The notes under the pieces: generated by a model
Told to the model about the DNA's origin: nothing
The model's input: only the letters and a program-made list of their open reading frames with translations
Database searches by the model: none
Position numbers and translations under genes: made by a program
Assembly (NCBI GenBank): GCA_032358255.1
Contig: JAULBX010031039.1
Location: 1-64,000 of the forward strand
Direction of reading: 5' to 3'
Length of the DNA stretch: 64,000 nt
Origin: Heterotrichella gracilis
Taxonomy: Eukaryota > Sar > Xanthophyceae > Tribonematales > Xanthonemataceae
Shown: piece after piece, positions 12,401 to 22,675 of the stretch
Position numbering within the stretch: position 1 is the first letter of the stretch
Layout of the letters: each line of letters starts with the position of its first letter

Positions 12401-15400
12401 GGTGATGGTGCCCTATGCAGGCGGCCATCTATCTTGTAAGCAATGGCAATGCCAAGGCTTCTAAGCACCTAAAGGGTGGTAGGTGGTCAAAGTAGTCAGA
12501 GGTGGAGGCGTGTAGCAGGGGGCATTCTGCAGCAACTAGGATGAGATGAGTGGTGGCAATCCCTTGCATATCAAGGCAGTAGCCACCCAGGAAAATAGAA
12601 GATTTTTGTTTGTATTTGAGAGTATAACTGTAAATATACGCAGTAATATAACATCTTTCAATATGTTGTATAACAAATCAAAATGTATAAGAATATTCCC
12701 TTGTCCATAACGGGAATTGCAGGATTTTTGAGACAGTCAAGAAGGAGCCAACCCAAATCGATAAGATCGTAAAACTTCCTTGAGAGCTGTGCGATTGGTC
12801 AAGCTGTCCCCAATATCCTCTCCAAGCCCATCGGCCCCTTCCCTTGCAGGTGGTCACCCGCATACAGACCCTGCGCAAAAATCTGGTGGACGGAGTTAAC
12901 TCGGCACTGGCGGCCGCAAATGAGGCGAGCCCCCCCTTTTCCAGCGCTGGTTGGCGCCATGTGCGGAATCTGTTGCCAAGACATCTAAGGGAGGTTGTTG
13001 ACGAGGCTGTGGAAGCGGAGCAGGAGGAGCTGCGGGCCACCCTCTTGAGGATTCATGAGGCGATAGAGACGCAGATGGAATACGAGGTGGGTATGGTAAT
13101 GTGGGGGAAGAGGTTTTGGTCATGTGTTAGGTAGGCAAACCTTGTTCCAAAATTTATTAAGAGGAACTTTAATAAATTTCTTGGCGCATTTTGTAGCCAC
13201 TCAAAAGCGCACACTGCGCAGTTTGTGGCAACCACTAAAGTGTCAGTAAAAGTTGTAGCTGGTAGAGGGATAGACTTTCCTAATTGATCGCATGAGGCGC
13301 ATTTGTGATGCTTGTTTGCTGCGTAAAATATATAAGCCAACCTTGTAGTATGCTGGTGGCCATGATTCCCGTTTCTAGGATTTAGCAGATGGGCTGCTGA
13401 CATACATGAGGTATTTCATACTTTATGGCAGGGAAGCTGGGCACGCCACACAACACTGAATTCCAGTGCAAGTCCGTTCAAATTGCTGCATCTCGTAGCA
13501 CGAGCTTGTATGATGTATATGCATGGGATGACAAGGAATGGTGCACCAAATGCACAGACAAGGGAACATACTATTAACCTAATTAGGCAACATTGTTTTA
13601 TGGTATTTCATGCAGCGCATGCCTTCATGAAATGCACATTGTTAATTCTACATCCTACATGAATCACCCACCCCTCCAATGCAGCTGCGGGAATTCTGGT
13701 CATCACTGGAAAGCAGCCTCTTCACACTCCAGGGCGAGCTCTTCAGAGCCATGAACCTGCGCCTGGACACCCTGAGCAGGGCCATCGAGGCAGCGGTATG
13801 CCAACGGATTGAGGTGACGCTGGAGCCGCAGCACATACAGCTGGCTGCGTTGGGTGCTGAGCCCTTCCATGCGGAGCTGAAGGACCTGCTGGAAGAGGGT
13901 GAGGATTTTTGGATTGCAGTAAACTATTTAGAAAGTAAATACAAAATGAAAACATATAAACCCCATGGAGTTGTTAGACGGGTGCGCAGGGGACTGTCAA
14001 GGCCACGGAACTGTCTACATTATTGTGTATTGGTATGTGTACCACAAATTCGGCAACACACACTTCTCACGATGGGGTGGGTGCAGGCATTGCTGCATAT
14101 TGAATGCCAAATTTTACTGCATTCATTATGCAGCAGTGCATGCACCCACCCCCACCACCCTCCAATGCACCTCCCTTGGTGTTGCACCAATATTCCCCAC
14201 ATTTTCCATGAATAAAATAAATATATTTCTTTTACATTGTGGTTTTGCTTTTAATGGGGTATCTCCAAAAAATGAGATATTATACTATACAGAGCAAGTA
14301 TACAATGCACTGCCCTCTCCTAGACCTCCCCATCCACCCCTCCTCCACCCAGTCAACCCCACCCCAAGCCGGCGACATCACCACTCCTTCCCCCCCACAC
14401 ACAGGCATTAGCGAGGAGTCCTCAACACACCAGCGGGACCGCCTTGTGAACGACATTGAGGTCCAGGTGCATGAGGATTGGCGGTACCTCAAGTATGTAC
14501 CAGGAGCCAGCCTGTGCTTCAAGCCGTGGGAAAAGGTGGTGAAGCAACAAATAACCCGCACGGTCACAGAGTCGTACACAACAAAGGTGAGGAAGGGGTG
14601 GGGGGGGCGGGGGGCAGGAATGGACGGTTGGTTTTGCAATTGTTGAAGGCAGAAATGAGTAGTGGTGAATGTGATGGGTTGAACGTGCTGACCCTGAAAC
14701 CCTAAACCCTAAAACTCCAACCGTAAAACCCCATACCCTAATACCTAAAAGCTTTCTTGACACCCAAACCCCCCACACATCCCAGGCTGTGCGCCTGGAA
14801 CCCAAGCGCATCCGCACCTTCTTCATCAACCACATCAACACCATGGTAAATAACAGCCAGCGCGCGGTGCGCAGCCGCGTGCACACCTACCTTAGGCGCC
14901 AGCTGGACAAGGCCAGGGTGGTTATTGAGGCGTATGCGGAGAGGTACAAGCAGGCAATGCTGGCAGCCCTGGACGCCAAGCGTGAAGGTGAGCGGTGGGG
15001 TGTGCAGGTGATTTATGTGCTGTGTAGAGTGCAACCAGTCATTGACGACCATAAGACCAATTGATCAGGCCAGTGTATAGGACTAGACAGCCATGTAACA
15101 AGAATTGTACCAGAGAATGAGAAAAGTCCATTCAATGCAAACCCGCAATCCTTCTGCTGTCATCCTAAACGGCAACCCCTTCCCACCCCTCTGCAGGCCA
15201 GGCGCAGCAGGAGGCCGCCTTGACCCGCTTGGCTGCGCATGCAGAGTCCCTCGAGTGCCTGCTGCTCCAGGTGAAGGCTGCGTATGCAGACTGTCTCGCC
15301 TGCCTGCCGGCCCAGGAGGAGGCTGCTGGCAAGGAGACGGCTGCGGGACAGGAGGTGGCTGTAGTGGCTGTGCAAGCTGCGGGCGGGGACGTGGCAGCGC

Positions 15401-15876
15401 AGGTGACAGGGGAGGGAGAGGCCGAGCAGGCTGCAGGGGAGGAGATGGCAGGGGGACAGGAGGTGGCTGTGGGGGATGTGGTGGAGGAGATGGCAGGGGG
15501 ACAGGAGGTGGCTGTGGGGGATGTGGTGGAGGAGATGGCAGGGGGACAGGAGGTGGCGGTGGGGGATGTGGGGGAGGAGATGGCTGGAGGACAGGAGGTG
15601 GATGTGGAGGATGTGGGGGAGGATGTGGCAGTGCAGGCGGCAGGGGAGGAGATGGCTGGGGGACAGGAGGTGGCTGTAGTGACTGTAGGGGAGGAGATGG
15701 CAGGGGAGCAGGAGGTGGGTGTGGAGGTTGTGGGGGAGATTGTGGCAGTGCAGGCTGCAGGGGAGGAGGCCGCTGATCCTTCTGTTATGCTACCCAGCCC
15801 AGGGTACAAGGTTGATGAGTTTGAGTATGAGCATGTGGAGGTGGAAGGGGTGGAGAAGGCGGGGGTCTGGGAGTAG
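6438..15876 (+). CDS. Dynamin-superfamily large GTPase, 14 exons, 968 residues
   Basis: Exons: 6438-6690, 7385-7696, 8044-8134, 8459-8564, 9813-9926, 10389-10565, 10745-10819, 10875-10976, 11399-11560, 12850-13086, 13685-13898, 14405-14586, 14786-14987, 15197-15876; all joins keep phase. Dynamin-type GTPases bind and reshape membranes. The G domain is complete. The G1 loop ALTKAGKTT (residues about 80-88) is assembled across the first intron. It is followed by NVPETARI, G3 DTPGPNEAG (186-194), G4 NKVD (252-255) and an SA at about 297 that fits G5. The DTPGPNEAG and NVPETARI signatures suggest the fission- and fusion-like branch with bacterial-type relatives rather than classical dynamin with a PH domain. 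Residues from about 330 to 740 are mostly helical and charged, as expected of stalk regions. The last exon encodes an acidic repeat tail. No transit peptide or membrane segment is obvious. The start is the first ATG in frame after a possible leader intron. Exon 7 is the least certain. Confidence 0.85.
8781..9340. mobile_element. MITE-like foldback element in intron 4 of the dynamin-like gene
   Basis: The two ends are imperfect inverted copies. The left end reads CATATATGATTAGGGTTGCG, and the reverse complement of the right end reads CATATATAGTGTTGCG. Inside both ends lie further matching CGTATATAC and CCCGTATA blocks, so the inverted repeats extend to roughly 60 bp. The middle (about 8870-9220) has no open frame of note. 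The AT-rich, GTATAC-rich ends differ from the surrounding intron. No clear target-site duplication was found, so the exact ends are uncertain. A non-autonomous DNA transposon is the simplest reading. Confidence 0.5.
12175..12500 (-). mobile_element. LINE reverse-transcriptase remnant in intron 9 of the dynamin-like gene
   Basis: On the minus strand, opposite to the host gene, a decayed reading gives the order typical of non-LTR reverse transcriptases. It shows LRSLGIAIAYKIDGRLHRA, then YADDITLV with the catalytic YADD at 12359-12348, then a KVGL segment and DVPKTKI, which matches the usual GL...KTK block. At least one frame change and several stops separate these pieces, so the copy is dead. 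Only this ~300 bp of the catalytic core is recognisable; the rest of the 1.3 kb intron shows nothing clear. Confidence 0.55.
15439..15770 (+). repeat. Coding minisatellite (45 bp unit) in the last exon of the dynamin-like gene
   Basis: About six units of 45 bp, some with insertions, encode repeats built on EEMAGGQEVAVGDV with later variants ending VEDV, VVTV or VEVV. The unit is a multiple of three, so copy-number changes keep the frame. The same property leaves all other frames open here. The encoded tail is acidic and probably disordered. Confidence 0.85.
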
Positions 15877-18187
15877 GCGGTGGTGGAGGGGGATTGGTTT
15901 GAAGGCGTGGCTGAGTGAGGGCTATTCATGGAAACGTACTGACAGTCAAATGCAATGCAGTACATGTCCTATGCCGCCTTCCATGTTTGGTCCATCTAGT
16001 TCATCTTTGACCCTAAGCTTGCGTGTTGTGATAGCCCTTGGGCAAGACATGAATTGTAGCTCTTGGGCCCAGGGGACGATTCGAGGTTGTTAACACTGGT
16101 TAGCACTTCATTTATACTACAATGCACATCATGGGTGCATATACATACCCTTGCGTCTCTCAATCAGCATTACAACACTTGGGTGGTTACAGTAGCTGTG
16201 CGCATGCCTTGTTGTAGCTGTTCACCAATGCGCATTGTGCAGCAACCATTCTATGGTGTCTTGCGGCTTAGGTGGTGGACATCATTGGGGTCAAACTTAA
16301 CTGCATTGCCAATACGTACTATATGCAAATGAGCAGGATTCATGTGTCAGCCACTCGCCGCAAGTCACACCCTTGTTTAGGGTTTGAGACCTCTAGCGCG
16401 TCTTCATCGAATCCCTAGTATCACAAATTATATGAGGAATTGCGATTGTTGTTGGTTCAACCTGCAGAACCTGACGTAATACCGTACTAACGTATACACC
16501 ATAGATGGCATGACCGATTGGTTGGTTGGACGTTGCAACAGGGCGTTGTTCAAAGTTTGGAGGCCCTTGCCTCTTGTATAATATTATAAATCCCACCTTG
16601 TAACGCAAAACCGACTCTTGAAAGACATACTATGCTGCCAATGGCTCGATAGTATTGAGCCATTGGCAGCATGCAAAGGCCGCATAAGCGATGCCAGATG
16701 CCACCACGCATGAGATTCATGTTGACAAATTGGCAAACCCTTACTCGTGACAATTCAACCATAAAATGCATTCATGGGTTGTACAAAGACTCGATTTCTG
16801 TAGACTCCAATTATGAATGCATTATAATATCTATTCAAGAAGTAAATTACAGTCACACAGAACACACCGATCTCCCTCTTCATATTATAAACACTGTGAT
16901 ATTTGTTTTGCTGTGCCATGTTGCCGTGTGTTTCAAATTGATATGACACGGTATGTCACATCAGATTCTGCATGTGACTTACGGTACAAAACAAGGTACC
17001 TACGTAGCTACTAGTAAAAAATGGGGCATTTTCGTCCGGCGTCGGCTTATTGGCTTGTACACATCTTACGTATATATGGTATACCTGGTACACACACGAA
17101 TAATAACATATATGGTACACACATGAATAATAACATATTACATGTATGGTACCATTGGCAATTGATGATCCTCGAGCAAAAATGCCATGCACAAAGGCAG
17201 TGTCTCGGCAGCCCAGAAGCTTCTAGTCCGGCTGTAACCGTTAACTGTGATAGTACTGTTGAACAATTTACAAAGCCAGCATGCCTGGTGATCAAACCGA
17301 TTATTGCATGCCAGGTACAGAGCCGATCAATGATTGCTGTAAAATCCTGCTATAGCGCCGATTGCTATATTATAATAATTGTTCGACCTGGTTTGGAAAT
17401 GGACATCGTGTATGACGCATTTGCCTACTGTGCCACTGTACATCATGTATATCAATGACATTGAACAGTACATGAATATTGCACCCGCCACTGGCATTTG
17501 AAATTCATTGCCCATCTATGGCATGATATGCAACTAAATTTTGCTTGAAGCGATCACCCACACAACAAGTTTCAAGCACTCCAGATAATTGTAATGGACA
17601 ACCTCTGTCCACACATTATATGCTGAACGGTCCAGTACTGGGTCTATCAGACGTCTGTTAGTAATGGGTCACCACCGATCCGATCCACTGAATAATGAAC
17701 CACATTGCCGGGCACTATGAGCAACTGTCAGCCAGAGGTGTTCTCTCCACTGTAAGTGATATACAGAAACCCATCCTCATCCTTGTAGTATTCATCCACA
17801 TTGGACAACAAAGCAGCTGCACAACACCCCACAAGTCTAATGTTGGCTGTGTACATCATATCATACAGTGTATACATCAATCATTGGCAATATAATTGCA
17901 ATCAGCAATTTCATTCAAGCTACTATGTATGTACCTGGAGGCGCCAGACTGTTTTTCACAGACAAGAATATGTCATTCTCAGCGGGAACCCGCATCTTCT
18001 TTTGAATGACACAGGTGAGGTGGCCCACTGTCACGTCAGAATGTACAAGATACCTGTGAGGAGCACATGATGTAGGTTAGGGAGGCTTGGGTAGGAAATT
18101 GGCCAACTAAGTGGTGCGCGCAAAGCGGCAAAGGCAAGAGAGAACAGAAATGATGTTTGCACCACTAATTCAAACAAGTTCTGGAAC
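15877..18187. other. Convergent intergenic region between the dynamin-like gene and the septin
   Basis: This region holds the 3' ends of two genes that point at each other. No coding segment is convincing. It is AT-richer than the genes. It contains a perfect 16 bp stem hairpin (16632-16672) and a short direct repeat around 17085-17145 (GGTACACAC plus GAATAATAACATAT, twice). Confidence 0.6.
16632..16672. repeat. Hairpin with 16 bp arms
   Basis: The left arm ATGCTGCCAATGGCTC (16632-16647) is the exact reverse complement of GAGCCATTGGCAGCAT (16657-16672), with a 9-base loop. It lies about 750 bp downstream of the dynamin-like stop. It lacks a T run, and in a nuclear genome it is more likely a foldback remnant or an RNA hairpin than a terminator. 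Confidence 0.7.
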
Positions 18188-21021
18188 TCACAGGCTTTTG
18201 TCTATGTCAGGAATATTGCTTTTCTCTGCCTTCTCCACGATAACCTACAGCAGACAATCAATTAACAATCAATGGACTGCTGGAAAACTGCGTACGCAAC
18301 GTTGTTAATGGGGTGATCAAACATTTCATATTATTTTGGGCTATCAATACTTACTGGTATTTTAGCTGCGTACAGCTGACGCAGCCTCCTGCTTTCTGCT
18401 TGTCGCCGCTCTGCACAACACACACAGCACTTCCTTGTACCCCATGGTACTGCACATCATGTGCCATTTGTCAGCCGTAGCTACACATTAATGTTTTGTG
18501 ACCACCCACCAAGAGGATGCCTCTCCTTGAAGCTCTTTGCAGAATTGATGTAGATTATAGGGCCCAGGCGACTGGCAACGGCTGTGCTGGGATTCATGTC
18601 AGCTGCTGTGGGGGTTACTGCTATTGGGGCAGCCTCAATGGCTGGTGTCTGCACAAAATCCTGCAATAAAGGAGATACTGCAATCTTTTCCGGAGCTGCT
18701 AGCTAGTTGGTCGCAAGTGTCGCTGACTGCAGTGGAATAAATATATCCCGCTAGCAGCTGCAGTTCAGCCAAAATGCAGGCTATGTGCTCGAGCTACAAA
18801 CAACTCTATGATTGATTCTAGGTTGTTTGTAATGATCATTACAAACCACCTATAATCATTTATAGACTCTAAAGATGGATCACCTACATAAGAAGTCTGC
18901 GTGGCTCCATCAATATTGTCCGACAGCACGTCAGCACTCCATACACGCATGCAACCATGGCCCATGCGGCATCGGCAGCACTCAGGGTGAACTGACCAAT
19001 GTACGGTACATTGCATGCAGGTTCGCACCTCCACATTGGCCTGCACCTCTGCCCCCCTCCTTGTCCCGCACAGTGCCTGCTCCCTGATTTTAAAGTAGGT
19101 GCGCTCTGTGTGTGCCTTGAGTGGCCCTATGGCCTCATCAAGGAGCAGGCGCTTGAGCAAGGCCATGTCCCCATGGGAGGAGCAGTAGCAGGAAACGATC
19201 CCCCATGGGTACACCCGCACAGGCCAGGGCCTGCAAGGCATACAGGGACTGCTAGAGATAGTCTGGTTGAATCTAGTAGACGTGCAAACTGTCTGATATA
19301 TGAAATCTCCTAGGATTTTTTTCAATTAGCATATAGATACACATATGCGGAATTTACTGAACGTGCAATAAGTAAATGTGTAATTTGTATTCCACGCATT
19401 TTATTGTATTTCCAACATGCATTTTATTGTATTTCCAACATGTATTTTCGATGCTTTCCAGAATAGAGGCATTTTCATTCGTTTGAATATCTATGCAGAG
19501 TCACACTGTGTTCTTAAACAAGCTGATAAAAAGGAATTAGCACCGAGGAGGGCGGTACCCCCCCTGCCGTCACATCAATTTGCAGCCAATAGTTTAATAG
19601 TATCTGCATTACATGAAACTTTTTTGTGTGTGTGTACATGCACCGCAGAAGATCAAGTGGAAGTACTGACCTATCAGTAGCATCCACTGAGGCAATCCCC
19701 CTGTCGACATCACTCTGCGCAATGCTTGCAAATGGCGGCACCATCACAGGTGCATCAGTATCTTGCTGCCCCAGCCCCTCAGGGACCTCCCACATCACCG
19801 GCTGCCCCCTGCTAGTGCGCATTCCCTCCAGCTGGTGCACAACCTTGCACCGGAACTCAGCCAGCTCACCCTTTTCCATGGCATCAGCCTGCAGCGTGAA
19901 GGCTAATAAGTTATAAAAAGAAACTACGTTGATTATAACTGAAGACTAATTAGTTATGACAGGTGGTTATAACTGAAGACCACATGTGGCCGGTGCATTG
20001 TACACTTGGCGGACTACTACATGCAGTGTCACATGGAGAGCACTTCAAAATTTGCTCAAATCACCAAACGGAGACACCCCCGTGAAGTCACAGTGCACTG
20101 AGGTACTGGTACAAAGAGCGTCAGTGAGCCATCTGCCTAGCACCAGTGCCTAGCACCACTGCCTGTGTCGTCTCAAAGTGTGCCAATGGGCCCACTAGTT
20201 GCATTCTCTTTCTTGCATGCATTTGAGCATACATCGACAGCAGCACAGCCCCCTGCGGCCCCCTTCTCACCTTTGCCAGTATTGGTACCACCGGCACGTG
20301 CTCCGCCAGCTGCCCGATCAGCTCCACATCTGCCTGCTTCAGCGAGTTGGGGGGCAGCAGGTACAGGCACACATCCACGCGGGGGTCAGCCAGGTCTGAC
20401 ATGGGGGCACTGCGGGCAAGGTCTAGCTCCATGTCCAGGTATTTGGCGTGCTGTGCAGCCAGGTAGGAGAGGAGGGCCTGGCGGGTGAGGGGGCAGGAGG
20501 GGGTGCAGCCTGGGGTCTCCTGCAGTATACACCGCGTAAACTGGTGGGGCACTGGTTTACTACAGTAGTGGCAGTGGAGCAGTCCTCCCCTCGAGAATTG
20601 ACATGAGATTTAGGGGTTGGTGCATGTTGGCCATCCACACTGGTTGACCTGCTTAGGGTTTAGACAGTAGGGTTTGCGCATGACGGGAACGCACGAGTCG
20701 CTTGATTACCTGGATGGTAAAGCAGATCTCTAGGTTGCGCTCCTCATCAACCACTGTCACTGTGCTTGCCAGCATAGACTGTACCGCAGGGCCAAACCTG
20801 GAACCACTATCCTCTGCTGGAGCTGGCTCCACCCTGGAGGGCATGCCATACGCCCCAAACAGAGTGTGGATCAACGCCGTCTTGCCGACACCCACCTCCC
20901 CAACAACCAGCAGCTTGTAAAAGATACAAGTGCGCCTGGGGCTTTTGGATGGCTTGGATGCACGTGCAACTTCCTTGTCCAAAGCAGTGTCACCCCAGTG
21001 CTGCAGCTCCCCCAGCAACAT
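18188..21021 (-). CDS. Septin, 7 exons, 414 residues
   Basis: Exons (5' to 3'): 21021-20710, 20519-20271, 19888-19671, 19230-19029, 18660-18510, 18410-18355, 18244-18188; every join keeps phase. Septins are GTP-binding proteins that form filaments at membranes and division sites. A basic stretch (SKPSKSPRR, residues 22-30) precedes the G domain, as in other septins. G1 is GEVGVGKTAL (41-50); the G3 position reads ETPG (105-108) instead of DTPG; the septin-specific AKAD (186-189) is formed across intron 2. The septin block RVDVCLYLLPP and the YPWG element (about 267-270) confirm the family. The C-terminus has a charged ERRQAESRRLRQLY helix that could form the usual coiled coil. The 5' border of exon 4 and the 3' border of exon 4 are the least certain. 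Septins occur in several chlorophytes but not in land plants. Confidence 0.85.
18814..18859. repeat. Foldback palindrome in a septin intron
   Basis: A perfect 22 bp palindrome (18825-18846, centre TGATCA) extends outward to arms of about 22 bp with two mismatches (TGATTCTAGGTTGTTTGTAA against its mirrored partner). It has almost no loop. It lies in the intron between septin exons 4 and 5. A tiny foldback element or cruciform-forming sequence is likely; there is no coding capacity. Confidence 0.7.
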
Positions 21022-22675
21022 ATTGTGGTCGGTGTCGCCCCGGCTTAAGGGCCAGGAAGTGCTTGTGGAAGCCCTTGAGAGTGTATTTTCGGGGGGTGGA
21101 AGGACGTCTGAGGGCGTGTGGGACCTGTAGTTAGCAGGTGAAGTAAGAAGCTAGCAGGTGTGCAAGTGGGACCCTTGAGCCAGGTGCTATACCACCATAA
21201 GTTTTATGCCACTAGCACGGGTGTAGGACGCTGCGGTGGCTCACAAGTGGACAATTTAAACAAACTTAGGCCTTTCCTTGACGTAGTTGCAGCAGCTATG
21301 TGATCATACGGTGGGGTCGTGGCGGGGGGCGTGGGCTTGGCGTGCGTCGCCAAAGGATCTGGGCGCAGTGAAGCTCCCGAACTTGGGGGCGCTTCTTCAC
21401 CTACGTGTGGGCGGTGACTAGTGAGTCAAGCGCTGCACGAAGTTCATGCCACTGCGTACTTTAATGAGGTCAACGTTGCAATAAATCTGCACTCTGTGGG
21501 TCGAGCGGCATGCATGCATGCACATGACCGTGGTGTACAGAACCGTATTCATAGTGGGTTTTCGAGGTGCTTTAATTTTATATACAACAGTTCTTAGGTG
21601 TTGGATACCAAAACGTATACAAAGTGCTACTGCGAGCTGCGAGTTGCCCATACCGAAGCCCACCACCTCCCAGCTCCCACAAGACCCACTGGGCGACAGC
21701 ATGGCCTGGGCGACACCCCTACAGTGTGTATGTGTATGTGTGTGTGTGTGTGTGAGCAACTCTTCGTTGCTGAGATTGGAAGCCAATCCATAAGCATTGT
21801 TGCCCCGTCTTATCAGAACACTGTCTCCAAGTTGGCTTAAGAGTGTTTTCGAAAATTGGCATGTACTCCCCAGTCCCAGGAAATGATCCCCAGACATCCC
21901 CAGAGGAACAACCTTAAAAAAATGTCCAACCCAAATAACCCAAATGACAATCAAACCCAAATAAAAGGTAAATCCAGTTTACTGCAGTTGGCGTTGACCT
22001 GCAATTGGTGCTGGTGCATCTCTAGTTTGTGGACGCTGCAGCCAGATGGCCCTGTGCCATTATTGACATGTTGACGAGTCATGCGAGGTCGTGCTGGACT
22101 CCCCAGGAATAAACTTTCGATCTGGATCCACACGTTGGGAATCGGACAGGTGCAGCATGGTACAAGTTGGCTGCACACAACAAGCCAGCAATGTGACAAC
22201 GCACACTGTTTGTCAGACAAGAAAGGCAGCAACCAGTGCACCATGGGGTGTGGGGATTTGGATGGGGAAGAGAATAGCCAGGCTGGATGCTACGCTCAGC
22301 CGAGGTATGGGGAAAGGGTGATGGTTACACGAATGCTGCTGAACAACCTCGTAGAAACAAAGAGTAACATTGTACACCACAGGCATACACAATACTACCC
22401 CCAAACAAAAAAGTCTAAATATTGCACTCTGAGCTGCAGCTGATCGTTACTAGTCGTGGTGGAACAGCTGGCCGGCCCATGGGAAGCGCACCCTGCATCA
22501 TTGGTCGCACTGCATCACTATACATTGGTCACTCCCTAAAAGGTGCGGACATGTTTCATAGCATGTCAAATACGGACACGAGCATGACTAGGCCTATCCT
22601 GCTGAGTCGCGCAGATATTTTACTAGCCTTTTGTAGTGAAATGTTGGTTCCTGATCCATCTGTGCAAACCCTCAG
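21022..22675. other. Intergenic region upstream of the septin and downstream of the PES-like gene
   Basis: No gene is supported. The septin promoter should lie in the right-adjacent few hundred bases (from 21022), but I see no clear TATA element. A (GT)n microsatellite sits at about 21721-21755. The remainder has only short open frames without recognisable features. Confidence 0.55.

Noticed and set aside
15105-15776. Gly/Cys-rich protein on the plus strand and Ser/Thr/Pro-rich protein on the minus strand over the dynamin tail
   Set aside because: Both are shadows of the 45 bp repeat, whose length keeps every frame open.
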